Part shown: positions 1-7,515 of the stretch, piece by piece | How positions within the stretch are numbered: the first letter of the stretch is position 1 | Layout: each line of letters begins with the position of its first letter | NCBI GenBank assembly: GCA_012034575.1 | Contig: JAAUPF010000014.1 | Location: 1-63,404, forward strand | Direction of reading: 5' to 3' | Length of the DNA stretch: 63,404 bases | Source: Richelia sp. CSU_2_1 | Lineage (GTDB): Bacteria > Cyanobacteriota > Cyanobacteriia > Cyanobacteriales > Microcoleaceae | Made by a program: the position numbers and the translations under genes | Notes under the pieces: model-generated | Database searches by the model: none | What the model saw: only the letters and a program-made list of their open reading frames with translations | What the model was told of the DNA's origin: nothing

Positions 1-2046
1 TCCAACGCCCGGAACTCCGACTCCAACGCCCGGAACTCCGACGCCAACTCCGACGCCAACTCCGACGCCGACTCCGGGGGCGGCACGGGGGCACCGCCCC
101 TACAGACGCCCGCGCCCGGAGATCCAACTCCGACTCCGACGCCGGGAATTCCGACGCCCGCACCCAACAGTCCAAACAACCCGCCGGTGGTGAACGTACA
201 ATTGCCTTTCTTGTTCGTGAGAAATTCGGTACCGTTCCAAATTTCGCTGCCACCAAATACATTTACCGATCCAGATCCGGGAGATACTCTTACCTACAGC
301 GCGACGCAAATCAACGGTCAACCTTTGCCGAGTTGGCTGACATTCAATCCGAATACTCTTTCCTTCAACGGTCAAAGTTTTGGACTGGATTTTGTGCCGA
401 TTCAATTAACAGCAACGGATCGATCGGGCGCGATCGCCGACAATTTTATTAGCTTGATAACTGTCGGTATCGGTCGAGTGATTGACGGTTACATTGCTGG
501 TGCAACTTTGTTTTTTGATGCTAACAAAAACGGAGTTTTGGATAATAACGAACCGTCTACTATCACTGGTGCAACAGGGGAATACGAACTGAATATTCCC
601 TTCGAGACTTTTGATACTAATCAGAATGGGGAACTCGAACAGTCTGAAGGCAATCTTGTGGCTTTTGGCGGCATCGATACAGCTACTGGTTTGCCGTTGG
701 AAACTCCTGTTTCAGCACCGCCAGATAGTACGGTAGTGACTCTGTTAACAAGTTTAATCGTGGAGTTGGCCGATCGCGGAACTGATGTCGATCGAGCGGA
801 ATCTCTGGTTAAAAGTTCCTTGGGAATTCCGGCTAGCGTTGACCTTACCAGTTTAGATCCGATCGAGGCGGTCAATAGCGGGCGATCGGGCGGAGTGGAA
901 GTTTTGACAGCAATGACTAAGGTGCAAAACTTCATTACCCAAACGGTTAGTTTAATTGATGGTGCGTCTGCTGCTGCGAATAATACCATTGTTAAAAATG
1001 TCGTTGCAGCAATTAGCGATCGAATTCAAAACGGCAACAATCTGGATTTAAATAATGCAGCGCAATTAAGTGCGATCGTCCGGGAAGCTGCAACAAAAAC
1101 TCAGCAAATTGACCCGAGTTTGAACATCCAAACCGTCTTAGCAATTGCCCCGCAAGCCGCGCAAGTGATGGCAGAAGCAAATCAGCGCACCGATGCTGCT
1201 GCATCTAGCAATTCCGGCGCATCGCTCAACTCTGCAATTGCTCGCATCCAAAAAGTAGCATTGGGCGAAACTGCTAAAGATTTCAAGGAAGTTACAGCGG
1301 GAAACAAAACAATTGCTGAAGTAGTTGCAGAAAACACGGGTGCTGCTTTAAATACACAGATTCAAACAGCAATAGTATTCGACATACCTGCTGTTCCAGT
1401 TATTGGGGGCAGCGTAGATGTAATTAGCACTGCGCCCAATCAAATTATCGGTACGAATGGCAATGATGCGATCGCGGGTACTAGCGACAATGATACTATC
1501 AGCGGACGCCGGGGGAACGATCGCATTCTCGGCTTAGAAGGTAACGATTGGATTAACGGAAATCAAGACATAGATAGTCTTGATGGGGGAATAGGAGATG
1601 ATACTGTTTATGGAGGGAAAGGAGATGATTCTTTAGTCGGTTTTAGTGGCGAAGATATCCTGTTTGGCAACCGAGGTTTCGATCGCATCAACGGCGGTGA
1701 CGGTAGCGATTCTATCTACGGAGGCCGAGGTAACGATCTCCTGACTGGCGGTAATGGCGACGATTTACTTGTCGGTCAAATTGGTGAAGATACTCTGATT
1801 GGCGGTTTGGGTAGCGATGTATTTCTGCTAGCACCCCAACAGGGTATTGACACGATTCTTGATTTTGAGAAAGGTCAAGATTTAATTGGGTTATCGGGGG
1901 GATTAAACTTCAGTCAACTCAGCATTACTTCGGCTAACAATGCAACTTTAATTAGCGTTGCTAGCAGCGGTCAAGTGTTAGCTTCTCTCAGGGGAGTTGC
2001 ACCGAATTTGCTGGGAGTTGAAGATTTTACTCAACGTTTGATTTAA
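1..2046 (+). CDS. RTX-type calcium-binding secreted protein, 3' part
   Basis: Partial gene running in from upstream. After a Pro/Thr/Gly linker (about bases 106-180) comes a cadherin/dystroglycan-like Ig domain (about 230-460; motifs FTDPDPGDTL and LTATDRSG). Next is an EF-hand-like stretch (DANKNGVLDNNEPS, about 517-560), an alanine/serine-rich helical region, and an array of RTX nonapeptides of the GGxGxDxL type (about 1437-1830) with the usual hydrophobic closing segment. Such proteins are normally secreted and bind Ca2+ in the RTX repeats; the role here is unknown. GTG at 187 is probably not the true start, because Pro-rich coding continues upstream. The upstream PTPGTPTP-type repeat is in a different frame (frame 2, closed by TGA at 191-193) from the downstream gene (frame 1). 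The switch falls at an inserted repeat at 77-105, so the gene may be frameshifted. Confidence 0.8.
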   Translation, partial: SNARNSDSNARNSDANSDANSDADSGGGTGAPPLQTPAPGDPTPTPTPGIPTPAPNSPNNPPVVNVQLPFLFVRNSVPFQISLPPNTFTDPDPGDTLTYSATQINGQPLPSWLTFNPNTLSFNGQSFGLDFVPIQLTATDRSGAIADNFISLITVGIGRVIDGYIAGATLFFDANKNGVLDNNEPSTITGATGEYELNIPFETFDTNQNGELEQSEGNLVAFGGIDTATGLPLETPVSAPPDSTVVTLLTSLIVELADRGTDVDRAESLVKSSLGIPASVDLTSLDPIEAVNSGRSGGVEVLTAMTKVQNFITQTVSLIDGASAAANNTIVKNVVAAISDRIQNGNNLDLNNAAQLSAIVREAATKTQQIDPSLNIQTVLAIAPQAAQVMAEANQRTDAAASSNSGASLNSAIARIQKVALGETAKDFKEVTAGNKTIAEVVAENTGAALNTQIQTAIVFDIPAVPVIGGSVDVISTAPNQIIGTNGNDAIAGTSDNDTISGRRGNDRILGLEGNDWINGNQDIDSLDGGIGDDTVYGGKGDDSLVGFSGEDILFGNRGFDRINGGDGSDSIYGGRGNDLLTGGNGDDLLVGQIGEDTLIGGLGSDVFLLAPQQGIDTILDFEKGQDLIGLSGGLNFSQLSITSANNATLISVASSGQVLASLRGVAPNLLGVEDFTQRLI
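77..105. repeat. GTAGGGG-type palindromic repeat inserted in Pro/Thr linker
   Basis: A 29-base block with core GGCACGGGGGCACCGCCCC. The same repeat occurs between genes at 27271-27297, 33659-33688, 37509-37556 and 43871-43897. Removing exactly 29 bases joins the upstream and downstream Pro/Thr codons into one frame. Confidence 0.75.
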
Positions 2047-2050
2047 TCGG

Positions 2051-2165
2051 AATGTAGGGTGCGCACTGCGCACCGCAACCGCTACTAATAATCTAGAATG
2101 TAGGGTGCGCACTGCGCACCTTACTGCTACTAATAATCTAGAATGTAGGGTGCGCAGTGCACACC
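2051..2165. repeat. Three tandem copies of GTAGGGTGCGCA palindrome
   Basis: Copies start at 2051, 2097 and 2142 with a period of about 45 bases. Each contains GTAGGGTGCGCACTGCGCACC, whose arms GGTGCGCA/TGCGCACC can form a tight hairpin; copy 3 carries small changes in the arms. The block follows the stop of the RTX-type gene and could act as a terminator or mRNA-end structure. Confidence 0.8.
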
Positions 2166-2222
2166 GCAACCGCTATAAGTCCTGACCAATTCCCAATTTT
2201 CAATTCCCAATTCCCAATTCAT

Positions 2223-3074
2223 TTATTGGCGGGGAATCGCGTTTCTAATTCCTCCCTTATTTCCAACCGCATCGCCCCTGTAGCGCGGGATAATATGAAT
2301 GGCCGCGTGACTGCGACTTTGCCCCGCCTCTTTATTAATATTAATTCCCACATTAAAGCCGTCAGGCTGAAACTCTTTAATTAACATTTCCTGCACTTTA
2401 TTAGCCATAAACCAGCAAGCCGATTGCTCCCGAAATGGCAATTCAAAATAATTAGCGACGTGACGCTTGGGAACAATCAAAATATGACCTTGGCTGGCAG
2501 GATAACCGTCAAACATTGCGTAAGCAGTTGCTGATTCAGTTAATATATTTAGGTTTCTGTACGGATTACAAAATATGCAGTTATTAGTTGAATTTCTTTG
2601 ATAGTTGTAATGGACGTACTCGTAAATTTCGCAAGACTCATCTAAGTGGGCAGACTTAAACGGAAGTTTGACAATGCACTGATAGGTAGGTTTTTTGTGT
2701 ACGTAATGTTCTCGAAAACCTTCTTTTTTGAGATCCCGCCTCACTGCAAAATATGCTTTACCTCCCGGTTTTAACAAGTGCGATACTTCCATCAGCACGT
2801 TAGCTTGTTCTTCAGGAAACAAAACATTGAGAACGTAAAAGCAAATAATTGTATCGAACTTACGATCGGGAAATTCCGGGAAATAATAAGGATCGTAGCC
2901 TGCAATATCCAAGCCTTTTTGTTGCAACAACTTCACATCGCTACCAAAGCCGCACCCAAAATCTAAAATGTTACCTTGCAGCAAGTTTTTATCCAATAAA
3001 AATCTTGCGGGAAATGACAGGTAAATTCTTTCGATCGCCGTTAGGTGACTGAATTTATTTTGTTGCTTTTTCAT
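2223..3074 (-). CDS. Fusion of class I methyltransferase and HIT domain
   Basis: 283 residues. Residues about 1-160 form a SAM-dependent methyltransferase (ILDFGCGFGSD at the SAM loop, LLKPGGKAYF in the post-I region). Residues about 170-283 form a HIT domain (CIFCNP at its start, GHILIVPKRHV, and HAAIHIIPRYRGD). The normal HIT triad is H-x-H-x-H. Here the middle His, the nucleophile in active HIT hydrolases, reads as Ala (HAAIH), so hydrolase activity is doubtful. The substrate of the methyltransferase half is unknown. ATG at 3074 is used because the upstream open frame only translates heptamer repeats. The gene lies 172 bases downstream of the Hsp70-like gene on the same strand, separated by repeats. 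Confidence 0.8.
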   Translation of the reverse strand: MKKQQNKFSHLTAIERIYLSFPARFLLDKNLLQGNILDFGCGFGSDVKLLQQKGLDIAGYDPYYFPEFPDRKFDTIICFYVLNVLFPEEQANVLMEVSHLLKPGGKAYFAVRRDLKKEGFREHYVHKKPTYQCIVKLPFKSAHLDESCEIYEYVHYNYQRNSTNNCIFCNPYRNLNILTESATAYAMFDGYPASQGHILIVPKRHVANYFELPFREQSACWFMANKVQEMLIKEFQPDGFNVGININKEAGQSRSHAAIHIIPRYRGDAVGNKGGIRNAIPRQ

Positions 3075-3089
3075 GACAGCGTAATAAAT

Positions 3090-3128
3090 TAATGGGTAAT
3101 GGGTAATTGGTAATTGGTAATTGGTAGT
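3090..3128. repeat. STRR heptamers (TAATGGG/TAATTGG)
   Basis: About five 7-base units immediately upstream of the methyltransferase-HIT start. They give false N-terminal extensions of the type NYQLPITHYPL. Confidence 0.85.
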
Positions 3129-3246
3129 TTTAAATAGTTTTGAGTTGTGAATGCGTGAGTTTTGAGTATTGACATCTCTTAATTCAAAACTCAAAACTTA
3201 AAACTCAGAACTCCCGAACAACTCTCAACTCTTAACTATTTTATCA

Positions 3247-4845
3247 TTATTGAAGCTTAGCGATCGCCCCTCGATTCACCAAAGTTTCACCAGTCACCAA
3301 ATCCCGCACCGTCGCCAACAAAACCCGCCTTTCATCCACCTCAAAACTCACCGAAATCCTGTCAATTCCCAATACTCCCGGCGGCTGCAAATGTGCCACG
3401 CAAACCTCTTGATGGTGGCTTTCCAGAGAGCGAAAATCGCTGTGTTTGTTGAGCAAAGTGCTAGTCATTTGCCCTTTTTCATTAAAAATAACCTCCGCTT
3501 GCGATACCTCTGCAACTTCCCCAATATCTAACCGAATTTCCCTTTGTCCTTCAATTGCCACTTGCAAAATCCACTCTTCAGAATTCTGACAGGGATATTT
3601 CGTTTCCTTTTTAAATATCGGCGAATAAGAATAAGTTTTTGCATAGGGTTCCCAGAGGCGAATTGCATAGCTGTGGCGCAAATAATCATCAACAGCCGCC
3701 AATTCCGTCAATGCTAAAGCACCGTGTGCCACTGCTTCAAAAGGCTTGTCTGTTTTGACTTTTTGCCGCCCGAAATAGGAAATCACTAAATTAGATACAG
3801 CCGGAATTAACGAAGTTCCTCCTACCAGCAAAACCTGTTCGATATCTGCTTTCGCGATGCCTTTCCCTCTTGCAATGCTAAGCACTTCATCTAAAGCTTC
3901 CCGTAATTGTTCTAACAACTGCCGGGATTCCAATATTTCCTCAAGTTTCTCTCGATTTAAGTGCAAATCGTAAGACATAAAATTTTCATCATCAAACCAA
4001 CTTTCCTTCGCCTCATTCACTTGAGAAAGTTGAATTTTTAATTTTTCCGCTATTTCTAATAAATTTTGCCACCCAACTCCTCCAACTTCTGCCCGAGAGG
4101 AACCAATTTGCCGCAAATAATCCTCGACAATCCAGATATCAATATCTTCGCCGCCGACACCAGCATCTGATTTTGCCAGCACTTCGGCACGCATCAAATG
4201 TTGAGTTGGAGATTGGCTATTTTTGAATGCGGAAAGAGGCGCAGTGCGGACTAAACTTAAATCTAAAGTTCCGCCGCCAAAATCGACTACTAACACTAAA
4301 GAACCGGGGCGCTTTACGGCATATCCCAGGGCGGCGGCTGTGGATTCATCTAGTAGCTGAACTTCTGCAATTCCCAAATTTTCTGCCAAGTCGCGAAACC
4401 AATCCAGATATCGCTCGAATGCGCCAACTGGTACGGTAAAAATTACCTTTTCTGGCTTAATCTTTTGGGAGTTTAATTGTTTAAAAATAGTTTTAATAAA
4501 CTGTTCTGCTACTGATTCTGGGGAGTAAGTTTCGCCGTCGAGATTGCGAGGCGGCGGCTGAAAGTCTGCTGCTAAGTCGCGTTTAAAAGCTTTAAAGAAA
4601 CGATCGGGTTGAGATTGTCCCAAACGCTGCGATCGCACTTTTTCTCCCAATACTAAATCCCCTGCATCTTTCACAAAAACCAACGTCGGCACTACAGGTA
4701 TTTCTCGCACATTTTCGCTTGCTTGTTTCGTTTTGAAAATCCGCGAAATTTCGCCCAATCTCAAAGTTTCTGGCGTTTGCGTATCTGGGTTGAGAATGCA
4801 GACAACCGTGTTGCTGGTGCCGAAGTCAATTGCCACTGTAACCAT
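3247..4845 (-). CDS. Hsp70 (DnaK-like) family protein
   Basis: 532 residues. It has an Hsp70 ATPase domain: phosphate-1 loop IDFGTSNTVV near the N-terminus, phosphate-2 LVVDFGGGTLDLS, adenosine motif LLVGGTSLIPAV. The roughly 150-residue tail after the ATPase domain is shorter than the usual substrate-binding domain plus lid (DnaK is about 630 residues), so this is a divergent Hsp70 rather than the housekeeping DnaK. ATG at 4845 starts MVTVAIDFG; the frame upstream is heptamer repeats. It lies downstream of a GrpE-like gene on the same strand, which suggests a dedicated chaperone and exchange-factor pair. The client is unknown. Confidence 0.88.
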   Translation of the reverse strand: MVTVAIDFGTSNTVVCILNPDTQTPETLRLGEISRIFKTKQASENVREIPVVPTLVFVKDAGDLVLGEKVRSQRLGQSQPDRFFKAFKRDLAADFQPPPRNLDGETYSPESVAEQFIKTIFKQLNSQKIKPEKVIFTVPVGAFERYLDWFRDLAENLGIAEVQLLDESTAAALGYAVKRPGSLVLVVDFGGGTLDLSLVRTAPLSAFKNSQSPTQHLMRAEVLAKSDAGVGGEDIDIWIVEDYLRQIGSSRAEVGGVGWQNLLEIAEKLKIQLSQVNEAKESWFDDENFMSYDLHLNREKLEEILESRQLLEQLREALDEVLSIARGKGIAKADIEQVLLVGGTSLIPAVSNLVISYFGRQKVKTDKPFEAVAHGALALTELAAVDDYLRHSYAIRLWEPYAKTYSYSPIFKKETKYPCQNSEEWILQVAIEGQREIRLDIGEVAEVSQAEVIFNEKGQMTSTLLNKHSDFRSLESHHQEVCVAHLQPPGVLGIDRISVSFEVDERRVLLATVRDLVTGETLVNRGAIAKLQ

Positions 4846-4860
4846 GTTGAGGATTTTAGA

Positions 4861-4974
4861 TTGGTAATTGGTAATTGGTAATTGGTAATTGGTAATTGGT
4901 AATTGCAACTATCAACTATCAACTATCAACTGTCAACTGTCAACTGTCAACTGTCAACTGTCAACTGTCAACTA
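4861..4974. repeat. STRR heptamers (AATTGGT then TCAACTG/TCAACTA)
   Basis: About sixteen 7-base units in two consecutive sequence types, filling the gap between the GrpE-like and Hsp70-like genes. Confidence 0.9.
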
Positions 4975-4975
4975 T

Positions 4976-5791
4976 TTAAGATTTCATGCCACCAGGGAGA
5001 GTGCGACTGACTTTAGCAGGAACCAGAATTCGCTCTCCATTTCGATATCCGACAAAGCGAATATAAACTAACTCTCCTTCTGTTATATCCTCCACATCCG
5101 GCTGGTGCAACTGCGGGTTGTAAGCCACTTGTTCCCAAGCTGAACCGATAGTTTCAAAACCCCAACTCGATAAGAGATTTTCTAAAGGAGTAAACAAAGC
5201 CGAGAGATTTTTGGCGGGCATATCCGGCTTAGCCTCTGCCATTTTCCGGGCGGCGGGATAGTTGGTTAGCAAAGTTTGCAACTGTTCAAAAGTAGCGCGG
5301 CGAAAATCATCTGTTAATTGGGTTTTTTGCTGCTGCAATTCTTCCCGCAACCGGAAACACTGCTGCCTCAGTTCTTCAATTTCGCTGGCACTATTTGCTG
5401 TAGTTGATGTGGGCAAAATGCCTAAAGTTCGATCGAACTCTTGAACATTTAAATTTAGCACTGTTGCCAGCCGCTTCATTTGCTCTACCGTGAGTTGTCT
5501 CACATTTCCGCGCCTAACTAAACGCACTCCGAAGCGACTCAAACCTGCTTTTTTGCCTAAATCTTGCCAATCGACAATTCCTAGCTGATTCATGCGTTCC
5601 CGCAGAATAGCATCGTATTTAAATTCGATCGCATCTCCCGCCTCCGATGCAGCATAAGCGTACAATAAAATTAGAAAAATGCCTCCTGCAGCTAGCACGA
5701 AGCTGAAGGCAGGCACTGTTATTGTATCGGCTGTTGCAGCAACTGTTGCTGCAACTGTTGCTGCAACTGTTGAATCCAAGAAATAAAACAT
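4976..5791 (-). CDS. GrpE-like protein with membrane anchor and HTH
   Basis: 271 residues. Residues 1-20 contain three TVAA repeats made by a 12-bp tandem repeat. A hydrophobic segment follows at about 25-50 (FVLAAGGIFLILLYAYAA). Next is a Cro/CI-type helix-turn-helix at about 60-125 (DWQDLGKKAGLSRFGVRLV, LTVEQMKRLATVLNL), then a coiled coil (EIEELRQQCFRLREELQQQK). The C-terminus resembles the GrpE head (NPQLHQPD, VYIRFVGYRNGERILVPAKV). GrpE proteins release ADP from Hsp70, and the next gene encodes an Hsp70, so that role is likely. The HTH may serve as a protein interaction module rather than for DNA binding. The start is uncertain because the N-terminal repeat is low complexity. Confidence 0.75.
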   Translation of the reverse strand: MFYFLDSTVAATVAATVAATADTITVPAFSFVLAAGGIFLILLYAYAASEAGDAIEFKYDAILRERMNQLGIVDWQDLGKKAGLSRFGVRLVRRGNVRQLTVEQMKRLATVLNLNVQEFDRTLGILPTSTTANSASEIEELRQQCFRLREELQQQKTQLTDDFRRATFEQLQTLLTNYPAARKMAEAKPDMPAKNLSALFTPLENLLSSWGFETIGSAWEQVAYNPQLHQPDVEDITEGELVYIRFVGYRNGERILVPAKVSRTLPGGMKS

Positions 5792-5817
5792 CTTTAACTG
5801 TGCTATCTTTAACCCAT

Positions 5818-6042
5818 CTAAACTTGTTTCAAACTCTGAGTTTGTTCGACATTCAAATTTTCTGCCAAATTTTCTTCGCTTTGATAGTATTCTGGGAGCA
5901 AATCTTGAGATTCAACTTTGCCGAGAGCCTTTTCAACTCCGGCGGTAGTTTCAGTACAGCTTGCACCGATAGCATTGAGGACTGTTTCGGTAATTTTGCC
6001 GTCTTTGCCGATGCGGTATTCTACTTTGCGGTACTCTGCCAT
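5818..6042 (-). CDS. DUF2997 family small protein
   Basis: 74 residues starting MAEYRKVEYRIGKDGKITE, typical of the DUF2997 family, small conserved cyanobacterial proteins of unknown biochemical role. The core VLNAIGASCTETTAGVEKALG is followed by an acidic tail. ATG at 6042 is chosen over an upstream extension that is not conserved in style. It is the first gene of the minus-strand set leading into the GrpE-like and Hsp70-like genes, 26 bases before the former, which suggests co-transcription. Confidence 0.8.
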   Translation of the reverse strand: MAEYRKVEYRIGKDGKITETVLNAIGASCTETTAGVEKALGKVESQDLLPEYYQSEENLAENLNVEQTQSLKQV

Positions 6043-6122
6043 AGCGGTTTTTTTTGGTTTAACGCTTGAGTGTTGAGTTATATTATAGATTGTCTTTGCC
6101 AATTATTCAAATAATTATTCAA

Positions 6123-7154
6123 ATGAATTTTTGTAGTGACAATGCCACCGGGGCTTCGCCGGAAATTATGGCCGCGATCGCAGCAGCTAATAACGGTGCT
6201 GCGATGCCTTACGGAGATGATGAATGCACCCAGCGTTTGCAAGTTAAATTTTCGGATTTATTCGAGACACCAGTGACAGTTTTTCCCGTAGCGACTGGTT
6301 CGGCTGCTAATGCTCTCGCCTTGGCAACTGTGACTCCTGCTTACGGAGCGATTTACTGTCACGCCGAATCGCATATTAATGTAGATGAATGCGGCGCGCC
6401 AGAGTTTTTTACTGGCGGTGCAAAGTTGGTGACGCTAACAGGAAATAATGCTAAGATAGAAGCAGAAACTTTAAAACAGATACTCGATCGATCGGGCAAA
6501 GGCATCGTCCACCGCGTCCAGCCTGCCGCCGTTAGCATCACTCAAGCAACCGAAGCCGGAACCGTCTACAATCCCGCAGAAATTTCGCATATTTCAGAAG
6601 TTGCGCGATCGCACAATTTGTACCTCCATATAGATGGTGCTCGCTTTGCCAATGCAGTTGTCAGTTTGGGATGTTCTCCTGCAGATATTACTTGGCGCGC
6701 TGGTGTCGATATCCTCTCCTTTGGCGCAACTAAAAATGGCGCGATGGCTGCGGAAGCTGTCGTATTTTTCAATCGAGAATTAGCAGCAACTTTCCCATTT
6801 CGCCGCAAGCGGGGCGGGCATCTTTTCTCGAAAATGCGGTTTTTGTCCGCACAGTTAGAAGCCTACATCACCGATAATTTATGGCTGAAAAATGCCGATC
6901 GAGCAAATCAAATGGCAGCTAAAATAGCGCAAGATTTGGCAGGTATTGCAGGAGTCAAATTCTGCTATCCTGTCGAAGCTAACGAGATTTTCATGCAGCT
7001 TCCCGAATCAGTAATTGCAGGGCTTGTGAGTCGGGGTTTTCAGTTTTATCGGTGGGACAGTGAAGGTGGATGTACTGTTAGGCTGGTAACAGCTTTCAAC
7101 TCTCAAGAAGCCGATGTTGATGCTTTTGTAAAATGCTGTAAAGATTTGCTGTAA
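6123..7154 (+). CDS. ltaE: Low-specificity L-threonine aldolase
   Basis: 343 residues. A fold-type I PLP enzyme that cleaves L-threonine or allo-threonine to glycine and acetaldehyde. The sequence shows the family start MNFCSDNATGASPEIM, the HAESHINVDECGAPEF block, the LHIDGARFANA block (Asp for PLP ring nitrogen) and SFGATKNGAM, whose Lys should form the PLP Schiff base. The length matches the family. ATG at 6123 is chosen because homologous sequence begins there; the upstream in-frame residues are not family-like. It is divergent from the DUF2997 gene, so the 80-base gap should hold promoters for both. Confidence 0.9.
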   Translation: MNFCSDNATGASPEIMAAIAAANNGAAMPYGDDECTQRLQVKFSDLFETPVTVFPVATGSAANALALATVTPAYGAIYCHAESHINVDECGAPEFFTGGAKLVTLTGNNAKIEAETLKQILDRSGKGIVHRVQPAAVSITQATEAGTVYNPAEISHISEVARSHNLYLHIDGARFANAVVSLGCSPADITWRAGVDILSFGATKNGAMAAEAVVFFNRELAATFPFRRKRGGHLFSKMRFLSAQLEAYITDNLWLKNADRANQMAAKIAQDLAGIAGVKFCYPVEANEIFMQLPESVIAGLVSRGFQFYRWDSEGGCTVRLVTAFNSQEADVDAFVKCCKDLL

Positions 7155-7288
7155 AACGCTAATACTGACTTAGCTGCCGTGGCGATCGGTTATTTAACTT
7201 TCATTATCCCTTGGTTTGACTGCGCTCAATACGCGCAGTTAGCGTGGTGGGCGAGCGGCCGATAGAAATCGAGTTATTAATCTCATTT

Positions 7289-7370
7289 TTAACTAGATGT
7301 TTAACTAGATGTTTAACTAGATGTTTAACTAGATGTTTAACTAGATGTTTAACTAGATGTTTAACTAGAT
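7289..7370. repeat. 12-bp tandem repeat beside tRNA-Gln
   Basis: Seven identical copies of TTAACTAGATGT (last copy truncated) plus a degenerate eighth running into the 3' end of the tRNA gene. They would form the start of the tRNA 3' trailer. Confidence 0.9.
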
Positions 7371-7376
7371 TTTTAA

Positions 7377-7448
7377 CTGGGGCGAAAGGATTCGAACCTC
7401 TGAATGGCGGGACCAAAACCCGCTGCCTTACCACTTGGCGACGCCCCA
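7377..7448 (-). tRNA. tRNA-Gln (anticodon UUG)
   Basis: 72 nt reading TGGGGCGTCGCCAAG at the 5' end. The anticodon stem CGGG/CCCG encloses the loop TTTTGGT (anticodon TTG), followed by a T-arm with GGTTCGAATCC and an acceptor 3' strand CGCCCCA plus discriminator G. The U1-A72 start and UUG anticodon identify tRNA-Gln. CCA is not encoded. Confidence 0.95.
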
Positions 7449-7515
7449 ACGTCTCAACATTTGCTATCTTAACATTCAGACACGGGAATTTGTCAAGCGA
7501 TTCGACAGAAAAATT

